DNA of 64,000 nucleotides, from assembly GCF_023702225.1 (NCBI RefSeq), contig NZ_JAMQCO010000007.1:124001-188000 (forward strand), in the 5' to 3' direction. This DNA is from Aureimonas altamirensis (GTDB lineage: Bacteria > Pseudomonadota > Alphaproteobacteria > Rhizobiales > Rhizobiaceae). The notes below the pieces were generated by a model. The model was not told the origin of the DNA. It did no database searches and saw nothing but the letters and a program-made list of their open reading frames with translations. A program made the translations under genes and the position numbers. Of this stretch, positions 56,127-64,000 are shown in pieces; positions within the stretch are counted from its first letter, which is position 1, and each line of letters opens with the position of its first letter.

Positions 56127-57028
56127 GGCGTCGTCGTCTTGCCGGCCTTCTCGCAGTGCTGATCGCGACGGCCCCCTGCACGTCAGCCGGGCAGGACACC
56201 GCCCCGACGGTGGAAACCCGGCTGCCCCGCGCCTTCGGATATTTCGTCGGCGATGTCCTGGACTATCGCGCGATCATCGTTCCGCCGCCGGGTTACGGGC
56301 TGGACGGCGCCTCGCTGCCGCAGGTCGGCCCCCTCGACTATTGGCTCGACCTCGTCGCCATGGACGTCGACGAGACCGACGGCGTCGTGACGATCGACCT
56401 TCGGTACCAGGCGTTCTACGTGCCGCTCGAGCCGTCCGAGCGGATCTTGCCGGCGCAACGGCTGCGCTTCCTTGCCGACGAAGGCGATGGTGCGCCCGTC
56501 GAAGCCGCGTTGCCGTCCTTTTCCTTCGTGATGTCGCCGCTGCGCCCCATCATGCAGCGCTCCCGGCCCGAAGCGATGCAGCCGGACATCCTGTCCCGCG
56601 CCATCGATACGCGTCCGCGCCAATGGCAGGTCGCAGGCGCGTGGGCGCTGTTTGCGCTCACGCTCCTGGCTTTGCTGCGATATCGCGGGCTTTGGTCCTT
56701 CGGCCATCGCCCGCCGCGCCCTCTCCGGCTGGCGGCCCGCCGCTTGCGCGCCCTGTCCCGCAGGCCGCAAGCCTACGGCCAGTCCCTCGCCGTCCTGCAT
56801 CGGGCGCTGGATGCCGCCCATGGACGCCGCCTGTTCGCCGGCGACCTCGATGCCTTCGCGGCGCACGCACCCCGTTACCGTGCCGGGCGCGCCGACCTCG
56901 AGCGGTTCTTCGAGGCGTCACGCCTGTACCACTTTTCCGAGCGCCCCGACGAGGCGGCCCGGCTGCTTCCGCCGGAGGCCCTGCTGCCTCTGGCCCGCCG
57001 CCTGTCCGCGCTGGAGCGTGCGCCATGA
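56123..57028 (+). CDS. mxaA: MxaA, membrane-anchored periplasmic assembly protein
   Basis: A 301-aa protein. Signal peptide or N-terminal helix (MRRRRLAGLLAVLIATAPCTSA), a periplasmic domain of ~150 residues (DYRAIIVPPPGYGLDGASLP, VTIDLRYQAFYVPLEPSE), one membrane helix near 173-193 (WALFALTLLALLRY), and a cytoplasmic tail. MxaA is needed for calcium insertion into methanol dehydrogenase in Methylobacterium. Confidence 0.88.
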   Translation: MRRRRLAGLLAVLIATAPCTSAGQDTAPTVETRLPRAFGYFVGDVLDYRAIIVPPPGYGLDGASLPQVGPLDYWLDLVAMDVDETDGVVTIDLRYQAFYVPLEPSERILPAQRLRFLADEGDGAPVEAALPSFSFVMSPLRPIMQRSRPEAMQPDILSRAIDTRPRQWQVAGAWALFALTLLALLRYRGLWSFGHRPPRPLRLAARRLRALSRRPQAYGQSLAVLHRALDAAHGRRLFAGDLDAFAAHAPRYRAGRADLERFFEASRLYHFSERPDEAARLLPPEALLPLARRLSALERAP

Positions 57029-58053
57029 TTCCCCTGGCCTTCGACCGTCCCGAAATTCTGATTGCGCTGCCGATGGCCCTGCTGCCGTTCCTGCTGTCCC
57101 TGCTGCATCCCGTTTCCGTGCCGCAGACGGCCATCGCACCGGCGGATACGCTGTCCCGCATCGTCGCGGCCGCGCTGCGCGCCCTCGCGGCGCTCGCCAT
57201 CGCCGCGCTGCTCGTCGGCCTCGCGGGGCTGAAGCGAACGGACATGCAGGAGGCGAGAACGGGCCTCGGTGCACATCTGGTTCTGCTGCTGGACCGGTCC
57301 AGTTCCATGGACAACACCTTCGCCAACCGCCGTCCGGACGGCACGGAAGAATCCAAGGCGACGGCGGCCAGGCGCCTGTTGGCCGAATTCGTTCGCGGGC
57401 GGGCCCAGGACAAGGTCGGCGTCGTGGCCTTTTCGACCGCGCCGATGCTGGCCGTGCCGCTGACCGACCGGATGGACACGGTGCATGCCGCGATCGCGGC
57501 GATGGACGAGCCGGGCCTGACGCAGACCAATGTCGGACGCGGCCTCGCCATGGCGCTGTCGCTGTTCGACGACGAGCCGGCCACGGCGTCGCGCGCCGTG
57601 GTGCTGGTGTCCGACGGGGCCGGCGTCATCAGCCGCGACGTCCAGGAGGAGCTGACCGACATGGTCGCCCGCCAGCCGGTGAACCTCTACTGGCTTTTCC
57701 TGCGCACCGAAGGCTCCAAGGGCATCTTCGAACCACCGGCAAGGGGAGAGATGGATACCCCGCAGGTGCGTCCCGAACGCCATCTCGACCTGTTCCTGCG
57801 GCGGCTGGGCGTCCCCTATCGCGCCTTCGAGGCCGAGAATCCCGATGCCGTCGCGGCGGCAATCGCCGAAATCGACCGCCTGGAAGCACGTCCGCTGACC
57901 TATCTGGCGACGATCCCGCAAAAAAGCCTTGCGCCGCTGGCCTACGGCGTCGCCGCGCTATCGCTCGCCCTGCTGGCGCTGGCCAAGGCGGTCGAGCGGT
58001 CGCCCTTTCCCGGCAGGCCGCTGCCGCCTTTCCGTGCGGAGGACACGGCATGA
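57025..58053 (+). CDS. mxaC: MxaC, vWA-domain membrane protein
   Basis: A 342-aa BatA-like protein. Two N-terminal helices (near 12-28 and 48-68), a vWA domain with the MIDAS motif DRSSS beginning at Asp90 in LVLLLDRSSSMDNTF, and a C-terminal helix (PLAYGVAALSLALLALAK). Part of the MxaACKL assembly machinery; loss blocks calcium incorporation in related methylotrophs. Confidence 0.9.
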   Translation: MIPLAFDRPEILIALPMALLPFLLSLLHPVSVPQTAIAPADTLSRIVAAALRALAALAIAALLVGLAGLKRTDMQEARTGLGAHLVLLLDRSSSMDNTFANRRPDGTEESKATAARRLLAEFVRGRAQDKVGVVAFSTAPMLAVPLTDRMDTVHAAIAAMDEPGLTQTNVGRGLAMALSLFDDEPATASRAVVLVSDGAGVISRDVQEELTDMVARQPVNLYWLFLRTEGSKGIFEPPARGEMDTPQVRPERHLDLFLRRLGVPYRAFEAENPDAVAAAIAEIDRLEARPLTYLATIPQKSLAPLAYGVAALSLALLALAKAVERSPFPGRPLPPFRAEDTA

Positions 58054-58622
58054 CCGGCCTTTCTTATCGGGTCCGAGACCGGATCGCGACCGGATTTCTC
58101 CTCACGGCGGTCCTGGCCAGTTGCACGCTGGCCATCTGGGCCAGCGTGCAACTGGTGGCCGAGCAACGCGACAACCGCGCCATCGCGGCCCTTGGCTCGG
58201 GCATCGAGGTCGAGACGGCCAGCCGGCGCGCCGAGGTTCTGTTCGCGCAGTCGCGCTATCTCCTGCGCCGGGACCGTCCGGACGAGGCGGAAGCCCTGTC
58301 GCCGGCCATCGCGATGGCTGGCAATTCCGGCCTTGCGGCGGCGCATGCCTACAATCTCGGCAACGGCCGGATGCGGCAGGCCTTCGCCATGGTGGACGAT
58401 AATCGCATCGATGCGGCCATACCGGTGGTGCGGGTGGCGCAGGAGGATTATCGCCGCGCGCTGCGGACAGATCCCGGAGATTTCGACGCCAAGTGGAACC
58501 TCGACCTCGCCAGCAGGCTGGTCCGCGCCTTTCCCCGCGCGGCGGCCGAGGAAGAGGAAGACGGCAGCCGCCCCCGCAACATATGGACGGACCTGCCGGG
58601 CCTGCCGCGTGGCCTGCCATGA
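58050..58622 (+). CDS. mxaK: MxaK, membrane protein of methanol dehydrogenase assembly
   Basis: A 190-aa protein with one N-terminal membrane helix (~12-38) and a TPR-like periplasmic helical domain (AAAHAYNLGNGRMRQAFAMV, AQEDYRRALRTDPGDFDAKWNLDLA). It matches MxaK and the TPR partner in MoxR/vWA loci. Overlaps both neighbours by four bases. Confidence 0.85.
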   Translation: MTGLSYRVRDRIATGFLLTAVLASCTLAIWASVQLVAEQRDNRAIAALGSGIEVETASRRAEVLFAQSRYLLRRDRPDEAEALSPAIAMAGNSGLAAAHAYNLGNGRMRQAFAMVDDNRIDAAIPVVRVAQEDYRRALRTDPGDFDAKWNLDLASRLVRAFPRAAAEEEEDGSRPRNIWTDLPGLPRGLP

Positions 58623-59539
58623 GGGCCGGCTTCGCGCTGCTGGCGCTGGGCGCCGGGCTGGCGGCGCTGGCCGCGGCCACGCCTTCCGTGCCGGCGGAAA
58701 CGTCGGTCCGCAACATCCTCTTCACCGTCGATATCACCGGCAGCATGAACGTGCGCGATTACGGGCCGCCTCAGGCGCCGCACAGCCGGCTCGACGCGGT
58801 GCGCCGCGCGTTGCCGGCCCTCATACGCGGCCTCCCCTGCGGCTCGCGCGCCGGACTTGCCGTCTTCGCCGAACGCCAGAGCTTCACCTTCTTCCGTCCG
58901 GTAGAGGTCTGCGCCAACTATACGCCGCTAAGCCAGGCCATCGAAAGGCTCGACTGGCGGATGGGCTGGGACGGCGACAGCCGTATATCGTCCGGCGTCG
59001 ACAGCGCGCTGCGCTTCGCGGCGGACGACGGCGCCGACCTCGTATTCCTGACCGACGGGCACGAGGCGCCGCCCTTGCCCCATGGCGGCCGCAAGCCCAT
59101 GCGCAACGACGGCGGCGTCGGCGGGCTCATCATCGGCGTCGGTGCGGACAGGCCGTCCCCGATACCCCGTCACGACGAGCGTGGGCGCGAAATCGGCTTC
59201 TACCGCATGGAGGACATGGTGCACGGCTCGCGCATCGGCGCGCCCTCGCCCACCGCGTCGTCCGAGCCCGGCTTCCATCCGCGCAACAACCCGTATGGCG
59301 AAGCCGATCTCAACGGCTCCGAGCATCTCTCGGCGCTGCGCGCCGGCTATCTGGAGGCGATGGCATCCGAAGCCGGCCTCGGCTTCGCGCGGCTCGAGGA
59401 TCCGTCCCTGTCCGCCCGCCTGATGACCACCACGCGCGCCGTTGCGCTGGCCGGCCACCGCGACCTGTCGCCCCTCTTCGCCATGGGGTCGCTGGTCGCC
59501 GCCGTTTCCGCCCTGCTCGTCAACAGGAGACCCCGATGA
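58619..59539 (+). CDS. mxaL: MxaL, vWA-domain periplasmic protein
   Basis: A 306-aa protein. N-terminal hydrophobic segment (~1-20), a vWA domain with MIDAS motif starting at Asp38 (NILFTVDITGSMNVRDYGP), ISSGVDSALRF and a C-terminal helix (FAMGSLVAAVSALLV). With MxaA, MxaC and MxaK it supports calcium insertion. Four-base overlaps with mxaK and mxaD. Confidence 0.9.
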   Translation: MRAGFALLALGAGLAALAAATPSVPAETSVRNILFTVDITGSMNVRDYGPPQAPHSRLDAVRRALPALIRGLPCGSRAGLAVFAERQSFTFFRPVEVCANYTPLSQAIERLDWRMGWDGDSRISSGVDSALRFAADDGADLVFLTDGHEAPPLPHGGRKPMRNDGGVGGLIIGVGADRPSPIPRHDERGREIGFYRMEDMVHGSRIGAPSPTASSEPGFHPRNNPYGEADLNGSEHLSALRAGYLEAMASEAGLGFARLEDPSLSARLMTTTRAVALAGHRDLSPLFAMGSLVAAVSALLVNRRPR

Positions 59540-60066
59540 TACGCACGATCCTCCTTCCCGCCGTTCTTGCAATCGGCGTCATGGCCGCTCCCGCCATGGC
59601 CCATGGGCCGACACCCCAGAAAGTGGACGAGACCGTCGTCATCGACGCGCCACCCGAGAGGGTATGGGCGGTGATGGGCGATTTTGGCTCCATCGCGGAC
59701 TGGAGCCCCGCCGTCACCGAAGCCACCGTCTCCAACGGCAACGAGCGTGGCTCGCACCGCACCCTGACATTGCCGTCCGGCACCGTGACCGAAGGGCTGG
59801 ATGCCCATCGCCCGGAGTCCATGCGCTATCGCTATCGCCTTCAGGGCGAAACGGAAGCCCTGCCGGTCTCCTCCTATACCGCCGAGATGAAGCTGGAGCC
59901 GGAGGGCCAGGCAACGAAGGTCACCTGGCTCGGCCGCTTCTATCGTGCCGACACCAACAACGAGCCGGCCGAAGGCAAGACCGACGAGGATGCCGTACGC
60001 GCCATGACCGAATTCATCCGCACCGGGCTCAACGGCCTGAAGCGGCAGGTCGAGGGCGGAAGCTGA
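59536..60066 (+). CDS. mxaD: MxaD, periplasmic SRPBCC-family protein
   Basis: A 176-aa secreted protein; signal peptide MIRTILLPAVLAIGVMAAPAMA. The mature part is a START/SRPBCC domain (KVDETVVIDAPPERVWAVMGDFGSIADWSP, YTAEMKLEPEGQATKVTWLGRFY). In Methylobacterium MxaD increases electron transfer from methanol dehydrogenase to cytochrome cL. Last gene of the mxa operon. A ~64-base gap with an imperfect dyad follows. Confidence 0.92.
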   Translation: MIRTILLPAVLAIGVMAAPAMAHGPTPQKVDETVVIDAPPERVWAVMGDFGSIADWSPAVTEATVSNGNERGSHRTLTLPSGTVTEGLDAHRPESMRYRYRLQGETEALPVSSYTAEMKLEPEGQATKVTWLGRFYRADTNNEPAEGKTDEDAVRAMTEFIRTGLNGLKRQVEGGS

Positions 60067-60089
60067 AACTTGACTTTGAATGTCTAGTT
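60067..60089 (+). promoter_or_regulatory. Imperfect dyad in the promoter of the siderophore-interacting gene
   Basis: AACTTGAC (60067-60074) and GTCTAGTT (60082-60089), 7 of 8 positions complementary, separated by TTTGAAT. It contains TTGACT, a possible -35 box. The AT-rich dyad fits an iron-dependent operator (for example a RirA- or Irr-type site), but no exact consensus is matched. Confidence 0.4.
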
Positions 60090-60130
60090 AAATAGCCCTT
60101 CGACCGGTTATCCGGTCCGGAGGTCGAACG

Positions 60131-61222
60131 ATGGTATTGCATGCCTGGTCGCGCATCGAGGTGGCCGAAGCGCAGTCGCTGCTGGATGCGTTGTGCAGCC
60201 ATTACTCCGAGCATGGCCAGGTGACGCATGGCGACGGAACGGCGCGCATCGTGGTCAGCTTCGGCGAAGCCCGGCTGAGCGTGGTGGACGGGGCGCTTCA
60301 CGCCATCGCCGAATCCCGTGACGAGACCGGCCTTGCCTATGTGAAGATGGGCGTGACGAGCCATGTGCTGGAATTCGCGTCGCAGCCCGCCCCGACCGTG
60401 CGTTGGCAGGGAGACGGCGTCAGCGGCGTGCAGCCGCCGTTTTTCCGCGTGATGCAGGTGGTTTCCAGCCGCCGCATCACGCCGCACATGCAACGGCTGA
60501 CCCTGTCGGGGCAGGATATCGGGCGGTTCGCGGCCGGCGGCCTCCATATACGCCTCGTCTTTCCGCCACGCGGGCGCGTGCCCGTCTGGCCCGTCATGGG
60601 AGAAGACGGCATGCCGGTCTGGCCGCAGGGCGAGGACCGGCTCGTGCTGCGCGTCTACACCATCCGCGCCATCGACGTCGCGGCCGGCACGCTCGATGTG
60701 GACATGGTGCTCCATCCCGGCGCCGACACGCCGGGCGCAAGCTTCGCCGAAACCGCCGAACCGGGCGACCTCGTCGGCATGACCGGGCCCGGCGGCGGCT
60801 TCCTGCCGCAGGCGCGGCGCATCCTGCTGCTGGGTGACGAGACCGCCCTGCCCGCGATGGCGCGCATTCTGGAAAATGCCGCGCCGGACGCCTCGGCGAC
60901 CGCCTTCATCGAAGTCGACGGGCCCGCCGAAGAACAACCCATCGCCGCCGCCTGCAAGGCCGATATACGCTATCTGCACCGCCTCGGCGCACCGGCGGGC
61001 ACGACGCGGCTGCTTCAGGATGCACTGGAAAGCGTCGCCGCCGACGGTATCGCCGACGACCTCTATATCTGGGCGGGCTGCGAGTTCGATGCCTTCAAGG
61101 CCATTCGACGCAGTGTCCGGAAGGATCTGAAGGTGGCCAAGGATCGCCATCTCGTCGCGGCCTACTGGCGGCGCGGGGCGGCGGGAGACGAGGCGCGCAG
61201 GGGCGCACGCGGCGACGACTGA
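60131..61222 (+). CDS. Siderophore-interacting flavoprotein with N-terminal DUF2218 domain
   Basis: A 363-aa protein in two parts. Residues ~1-95 are a DUF2218 domain (LLDALCSHYSEHGQVTHGDGTARIVVSFG). Residues ~100-345 are a ferredoxin-reductase-like SIP domain: FAD motif ..LRVYTIRAIDVAAGTLDVDMVLH, then PGASFAETAEPGDLVGMTGPGGGF, and a C-terminal NAD(P)-binding part LLGDETALPAMARILE and WAGCEFDAFKAIR. SIP proteins reduce ferric siderophores to release iron in the cytoplasm. No siderophore receptor or transporter is nearby, so it may be used with an uptake system encoded elsewhere. Confidence 0.88.
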   Translation: MVLHAWSRIEVAEAQSLLDALCSHYSEHGQVTHGDGTARIVVSFGEARLSVVDGALHAIAESRDETGLAYVKMGVTSHVLEFASQPAPTVRWQGDGVSGVQPPFFRVMQVVSSRRITPHMQRLTLSGQDIGRFAAGGLHIRLVFPPRGRVPVWPVMGEDGMPVWPQGEDRLVLRVYTIRAIDVAAGTLDVDMVLHPGADTPGASFAETAEPGDLVGMTGPGGGFLPQARRILLLGDETALPAMARILENAAPDASATAFIEVDGPAEEQPIAAACKADIRYLHRLGAPAGTTRLLQDALESVAADGIADDLYIWAGCEFDAFKAIRRSVRKDLKVAKDRHLVAAYWRRGAAGDEARRGARGDD

Positions 61223-61289
61223 CCGCGCGGCCGCTTCCAGCGGAGGGGCGCGCGGCCTATAAGGACGGTCCTGAAGGAAGGAGCCGTCG

Positions 61290-62474
61290 ATGAATCGCAT
61301 GGTCAACGATCTCGGATCGCGCGTCGAAGCCATGGCGGCGGAAGACGAAGCGCGGCTGGTCGCCATCCGGCGCGATCTGCATGCCCATCCGGAAACCGGT
61401 TTCGACACGGTGCGCACGGCCTCGATCGTGGCCGACGAACTGCGTGCGCTGGGCCTCGCCCCGCAGACCGGCGTCGGGCAGACCGGGGTCGTGGCCGAGA
61501 TCGCCGGCGGACGGCCGGGTCCCGTCCTGGTGCTGCGAGCCGACATGGACGCGCTGCCCATCGCCGAAGAAACCGGCCTGCCCTTCGCCAGTTCGGTGCC
61601 CGGCAAGATGCATGCCTGCGGGCACGACCTCCATACGGCCACGCTGCTGGGCGTTGCACGCGTCCTGCGCGACATCGCCCCCGGCCTCGCCGGCACGGTC
61701 CGGCTGATGTTCCAGCCGGCGGAGGAAACCCCGGTCAGCGGGGCAGAGGCGATGATCCGCGACGGGGTGCTGGACGGAGCCGACATGGCGCTGGGCTTCC
61801 ACAACTACCCGGAAGTGCCCGTCGGCCGGTTCAGTTACGTCCGCGGTGTCGCCAACGGATCCTCCGACGATTTCGACATCGTCCTGCGCGGGCGGTCCGG
61901 CCATGCCGCCAGCCCGCACCAGACAAGCGATCCGATCATCGCGGCGGCGCTCCTCGTGCTGCAGATCCAGACCGTCGTCTCGCGCGAGATCGATCCGATG
62001 CTGCCTGCGGTCGTGACCGTGGGTGCGCTGCAGGCCGGCGATACGCACAACATCATCCCGGAACGCGCGATCCTGCGCGGCACCGCCCGTACCCAGTCCG
62101 ACGCGGCACGCGCAACGATCGAAGCGGCCCTGCGCCGGCTATGCGCCGGCATCGAAGCCTCGATGCGGGTGACGGCGGACCTCGACTGGCAGCGCGGCAC
62201 GCCATGCCTGGAAAACGACGCCGGCATCCTGGCGGCGACGGTGGACGTGGTGCAGGCCCATTACGGCCCGGTCGCCGACGAGAAGCCGGCCGACCTCGGC
62301 GCCGAGGACTTCGCCTTCGTCTCGCAGATCGTACCCACCTTCCAGCTCGGCGTCGGCTCGGGCCAGCCCGGCCGCCAGGACAGGCTGCACAACGCCGATT
62401 ACCAGCCCGACGAGGGCTGCATCCGGCATGGTGTCGTCGCGCTATCCCTGGCGGCGGCGCGGCTTCTTTCCTGA
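61290..62474 (+). CDS. M20 family amidohydrolase (hippurate/IAA-amino-acid hydrolase type)
   Basis: A 394-aa metal-dependent amidohydrolase. Metal-ligand region LRADMDALPIAEETGLPFAS...MHACGHDLHTATLLG, then FQPAEETPVSGAEAMI, and GLHN-equivalent LGFHNYPEVPVG. The dimerisation domain has RGRSGHAASPHQTSDPI. Such enzymes release an acyl or aryl group from an N-acyl amino acid. It precedes the XRE-cupin gene by 12 bases and is probably cotranscribed. Confidence 0.9.
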   Translation: MNRMVNDLGSRVEAMAAEDEARLVAIRRDLHAHPETGFDTVRTASIVADELRALGLAPQTGVGQTGVVAEIAGGRPGPVLVLRADMDALPIAEETGLPFASSVPGKMHACGHDLHTATLLGVARVLRDIAPGLAGTVRLMFQPAEETPVSGAEAMIRDGVLDGADMALGFHNYPEVPVGRFSYVRGVANGSSDDFDIVLRGRSGHAASPHQTSDPIIAAALLVLQIQTVVSREIDPMLPAVVTVGALQAGDTHNIIPERAILRGTARTQSDAARATIEAALRRLCAGIEASMRVTADLDWQRGTPCLENDAGILAATVDVVQAHYGPVADEKPADLGAEDFAFVSQIVPTFQLGVGSGQPGRQDRLHNADYQPDEGCIRHGVVALSLAAARLLS

Positions 62475-62486
62475 CGGGAGAGCACC

Positions 62487-63050
62487 ATGGAAACGCCGCG
62501 CATCGGCCCCATCCTCCAACGCGAGCGCAAGGCGCGACGCCTCTCGCTGGAGCAACTTTCGGCGCTGTCGGGCGTATCGCGCTCCATGCTGTCGCAGATC
62601 GAGCGCGGCAGCGCCAACCCGACCTTTGCCGTGCTCTGGAGCCTGACGCGCGCGCTCAAGATCGATTTCTCCGACCTCGTCGGCGGCGCGCGCGCCGCGC
62701 CGGTGGAAGAGCCGGCAGTCGAGATCGTCTCCGCCTTCAACACGCCGGAAATCCGCAGCCCGGACGGTTCCTGCCGGTTGCGCATCCTCAGTCCGCCGCG
62801 CCTTGCCGGCCTGACCGAATGGTACGAGGTGGAGATCGCACCGCGCGGACGGCTGGACAGCGCACCGCATGCGCCCGGCGCGTTCGAGCACCTCACCGCG
62901 CTGACGGAAGGTCTCAGCGTCACCAGCGGCGGCGTTACCCGCCCCCTGTCGCTGGGCGAGACGGCGCGCTACAAGGCCGATATCCCGCATGCCATCGACA
63001 ATCTCTCGGATGCGCCGGCGCGCGCGCTGATGGTGCTGCATTACGGCTAG
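62487..63050 (+). CDS. XRE-family regulator with C-terminal cupin
   Basis: A 187-aa regulator. N-terminal helix-turn-helix ~5-65 (RRLSLEQLSALSGVSRSMLSQIERGSANPTF), C-terminal cupin ~110-187 (ALTEGLSVTSGGVTRPLSLGETARYKADIPHAIDN). HTH-cupin proteins commonly control amino-acid or polyamine use. It lies between the M20 amidohydrolase and kbl, so control of amino-acid degradation is plausible. A TTCCA-N6-TGGAA dyad in the kbl leader is a candidate target. Confidence 0.88.
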   Translation: METPRIGPILQRERKARRLSLEQLSALSGVSRSMLSQIERGSANPTFAVLWSLTRALKIDFSDLVGGARAAPVEEPAVEIVSAFNTPEIRSPDGSCRLRILSPPRLAGLTEWYEVEIAPRGRLDSAPHAPGAFEHLTALTEGLSVTSGGVTRPLSLGETARYKADIPHAIDNLSDAPARALMVLHYG

Positions 63051-63104
63051 GAAGCGGGCGAATTCAACCGACGCTGCCTTGCCATATTTCCGGTATACTG
63101 TAAT

Positions 63105-63120
63105 TTCCAATATCGTGGAA
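63105..63120 (+). promoter_or_regulatory. Dyad upstream of kbl
   Basis: TTCCA-N6-TGGAA, starting seven bases after a TATACT box (63094-63099) and ending 16 bases before the kbl ATG. It would suit a regulator such as the adjacent XRE-cupin protein; the link is inference. Confidence 0.4.
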
Positions 63121-63136
63121 TTATGGAGAGGCGATC

Positions 63137-64000
63137 ATGGCCCTTGGCTTCGCAGACCATCTGAAGGCGACGCTCGCCGAGATCGAGGCCGAAGGCCTCA
63201 CCAAGCGCGAGCGCCTGATCGCCGGCCCGCAAGGCGGCCGCATCGCCATCGAGGGCCGGGGAGGCCGGCGTGAGGTCATCAATCTCTGCGCCAACAACTA
63301 CCTGGGCCTCGCCGACCACCCGGAGGTCATCGCCGCCGCGCATGCGGGGTTGGATGCGTTCGGCTTCGGCATGGCCTCCGTCCGCTTCATCTGCGGCGCG
63401 CAAACGCTGCACCGGGAGCTGGAGCAAGCCATCGCCAGCTACCTCGGCAAGGACGACGCCATTCTGTTCGCCGCCTGCTTCGACGCCAATGGCGGCGTCT
63501 TCGAGCCGCTCCTCGGCGCCGAAGACGCGATCATCTCGGATTCGCTCAATCATGCCTCCATCATCGACGGTGTCCGCCTGTGCAAGGCGGCACGCTACCG
63601 CTTTGCCAATGGCGACATGGACGAGCTCGAAACGCGGCTGAAGGAAGCCGACGCCGCGGGAGCGCGCTTCAAGCTCATCGTCACCGACGGCGTCTTCTCC
63701 ATGGACGGTTTCGTGGCCGACCTGCCGTCCATCTGCGCCCTCGCCGAGCGCTACGGCGCGCTGGTCATGGTGGACGACTGCCATGCCACCGGCCATCTCG
63801 GCGCGGAGGGACGCGGCACGCCCACGCTGACAGGCGTCGGAGGCAAGGTGGACATCATCACCGGCACCCTGGGCAAAAGCCTCGGCGGCGCCATGGGCGG
63901 CTTCGTCGCCGCCTCGCAGCCGGTTATCGACCTGCTCCGCCAGCGGGCGCGCCCCTATCTCTTCTCCAACAGCCTTGCGCCGTCTGTTGCGGCAGGCTCG
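63137..64000 (+). CDS. kbl: 2-amino-3-ketobutyrate CoA ligase (glycine C-acetyltransferase), 3' end cut off
   Basis: PLP enzyme of the alpha-oxoamine synthase family that cleaves 2-amino-3-oxobutyrate with CoA to glycine and acetyl-CoA, after threonine dehydrogenase. 288 codons are visible to the window edge. Features: [15 protein letters not shown], the glycine-rich substrate site [60 protein letters not shown], and the PLP-lysine region [16 protein letters not shown], which distinguish KBL from 8-amino-7-oxononanoate synthase. A threonine dehydrogenase gene is expected just beyond the window. Confidence 0.93.
   Translation, partial: MALGFADHLKATLAEIEAEGLTKRERLIAGPQGGRIAIEGRGGRREVINLCANNYLGLADHPEVIAAAHAGLDAFGFGMASVRFICGAQTLHRELEQAIASYLGKDDAILFAACFDANGGVFEPLLGAEDAIISDSLNHASIIDGVRLCKAARYRFANGDMDELETRLKEADAAGARFKLIVTDGVFSMDGFVADLPSICALAERYGALVMVDDCHATGHLGAEGRGTPTLTGVGGKVDIITGTLGKSLGGAMGGFVAASQPVIDLLRQRARPYLFSNSLAPSVAAGS

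Noticed and set aside
54936-57028. Longer starts for mxaS and mxaA extending far upstream
   Set aside because: The upstream parts overlap the preceding genes in another frame; the chosen ATG codons overlap the previous stops as ATGA, the pattern throughout this operon.

Overview
The window is high-GC DNA (about two-thirds G+C by eye), densely packed with genes, and looks like a chromosomal segment of an alphaproteobacterium, most likely a methylotrophic member of the Hyphomicrobiales (Rhizobiales). Reasons: a GlpSTPQUV-type glycerol ABC transporter, DUF1013 and DUF1465 (TrcR-like and RcdA-like) proteins, a phoR/pst/phoU/phoB cluster, and a complete Ca-type methanol dehydrogenase operon in the order mxaFJGIRSACKLD. 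I cannot resolve genus or species. I saw no rRNA, tRNA, CRISPR array or insertion sequence.

Layout. 1-1968 (-): 5' part of a membrane-bound PQQ dehydrogenase, cut by the window edge. 2184-12280 (+): glycerol catabolism, glpR glpD glpSTPQUV glpK, with two likely GlpR operators. 12264-18472 (-): a peptide-type ABC importer with a permease-ATPase fusion, plus an AI-2E-family membrane protein. 18657-20750 (+): glutaryl-CoA dehydrogenase, a small HNH protein and an orphan PemK/MazF-like toxin in lower-GC DNA. 20861-29384 (-): a membrane protein, phoR, a Pho box, pstSCAB, phoU and phoB. 29581-37593: GH15 glycosidase with an SDR, two cell-cycle-type regulators, a quinone oxidoreductase, bL31, an ABC exporter and a small secreted protein. 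37600-41475 (-): a gene remnant and a YehZYXW-type betaine/osmolyte importer. 41555-47273: NUDIX-nikR (-) diverging from nikABCDE (+), with a textbook NikR operator between them. 47257-49819 (-): a lipoprotein, sensor kinase and response regulator resembling MoxZYX. 50179-60066 (+): mxaFJGIRSACKLD. 60131-64000 (+): a siderophore-interacting-type flavoprotein, an M20 amidohydrolase, an XRE-cupin regulator and the 5' part of kbl.

How the parts work together. Two PQQ enzymes (a membrane sugar/quinate-type dehydrogenase and periplasmic methanol dehydrogenase) and a glycerol operon point to a periplasmic-oxidation, C1/C3-using lifestyle. PQQ synthesis genes must lie elsewhere. Phosphate, nickel, osmolyte and peptide importers surround this core.

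Most interesting observations: all degenerate ABC motifs of GlpS and GlpT map to one composite ATP site; two near-identical palindromes lie in the mxaF upstream region, next to a sensor kinase with an acidic periplasmic patch; PhoR has no membrane segment and follows, in the same reading frame, a single-pass membrane protein; a strong hairpin separates mxaFJGI from mxaRSACKLD; and the NikR operator is perfect.
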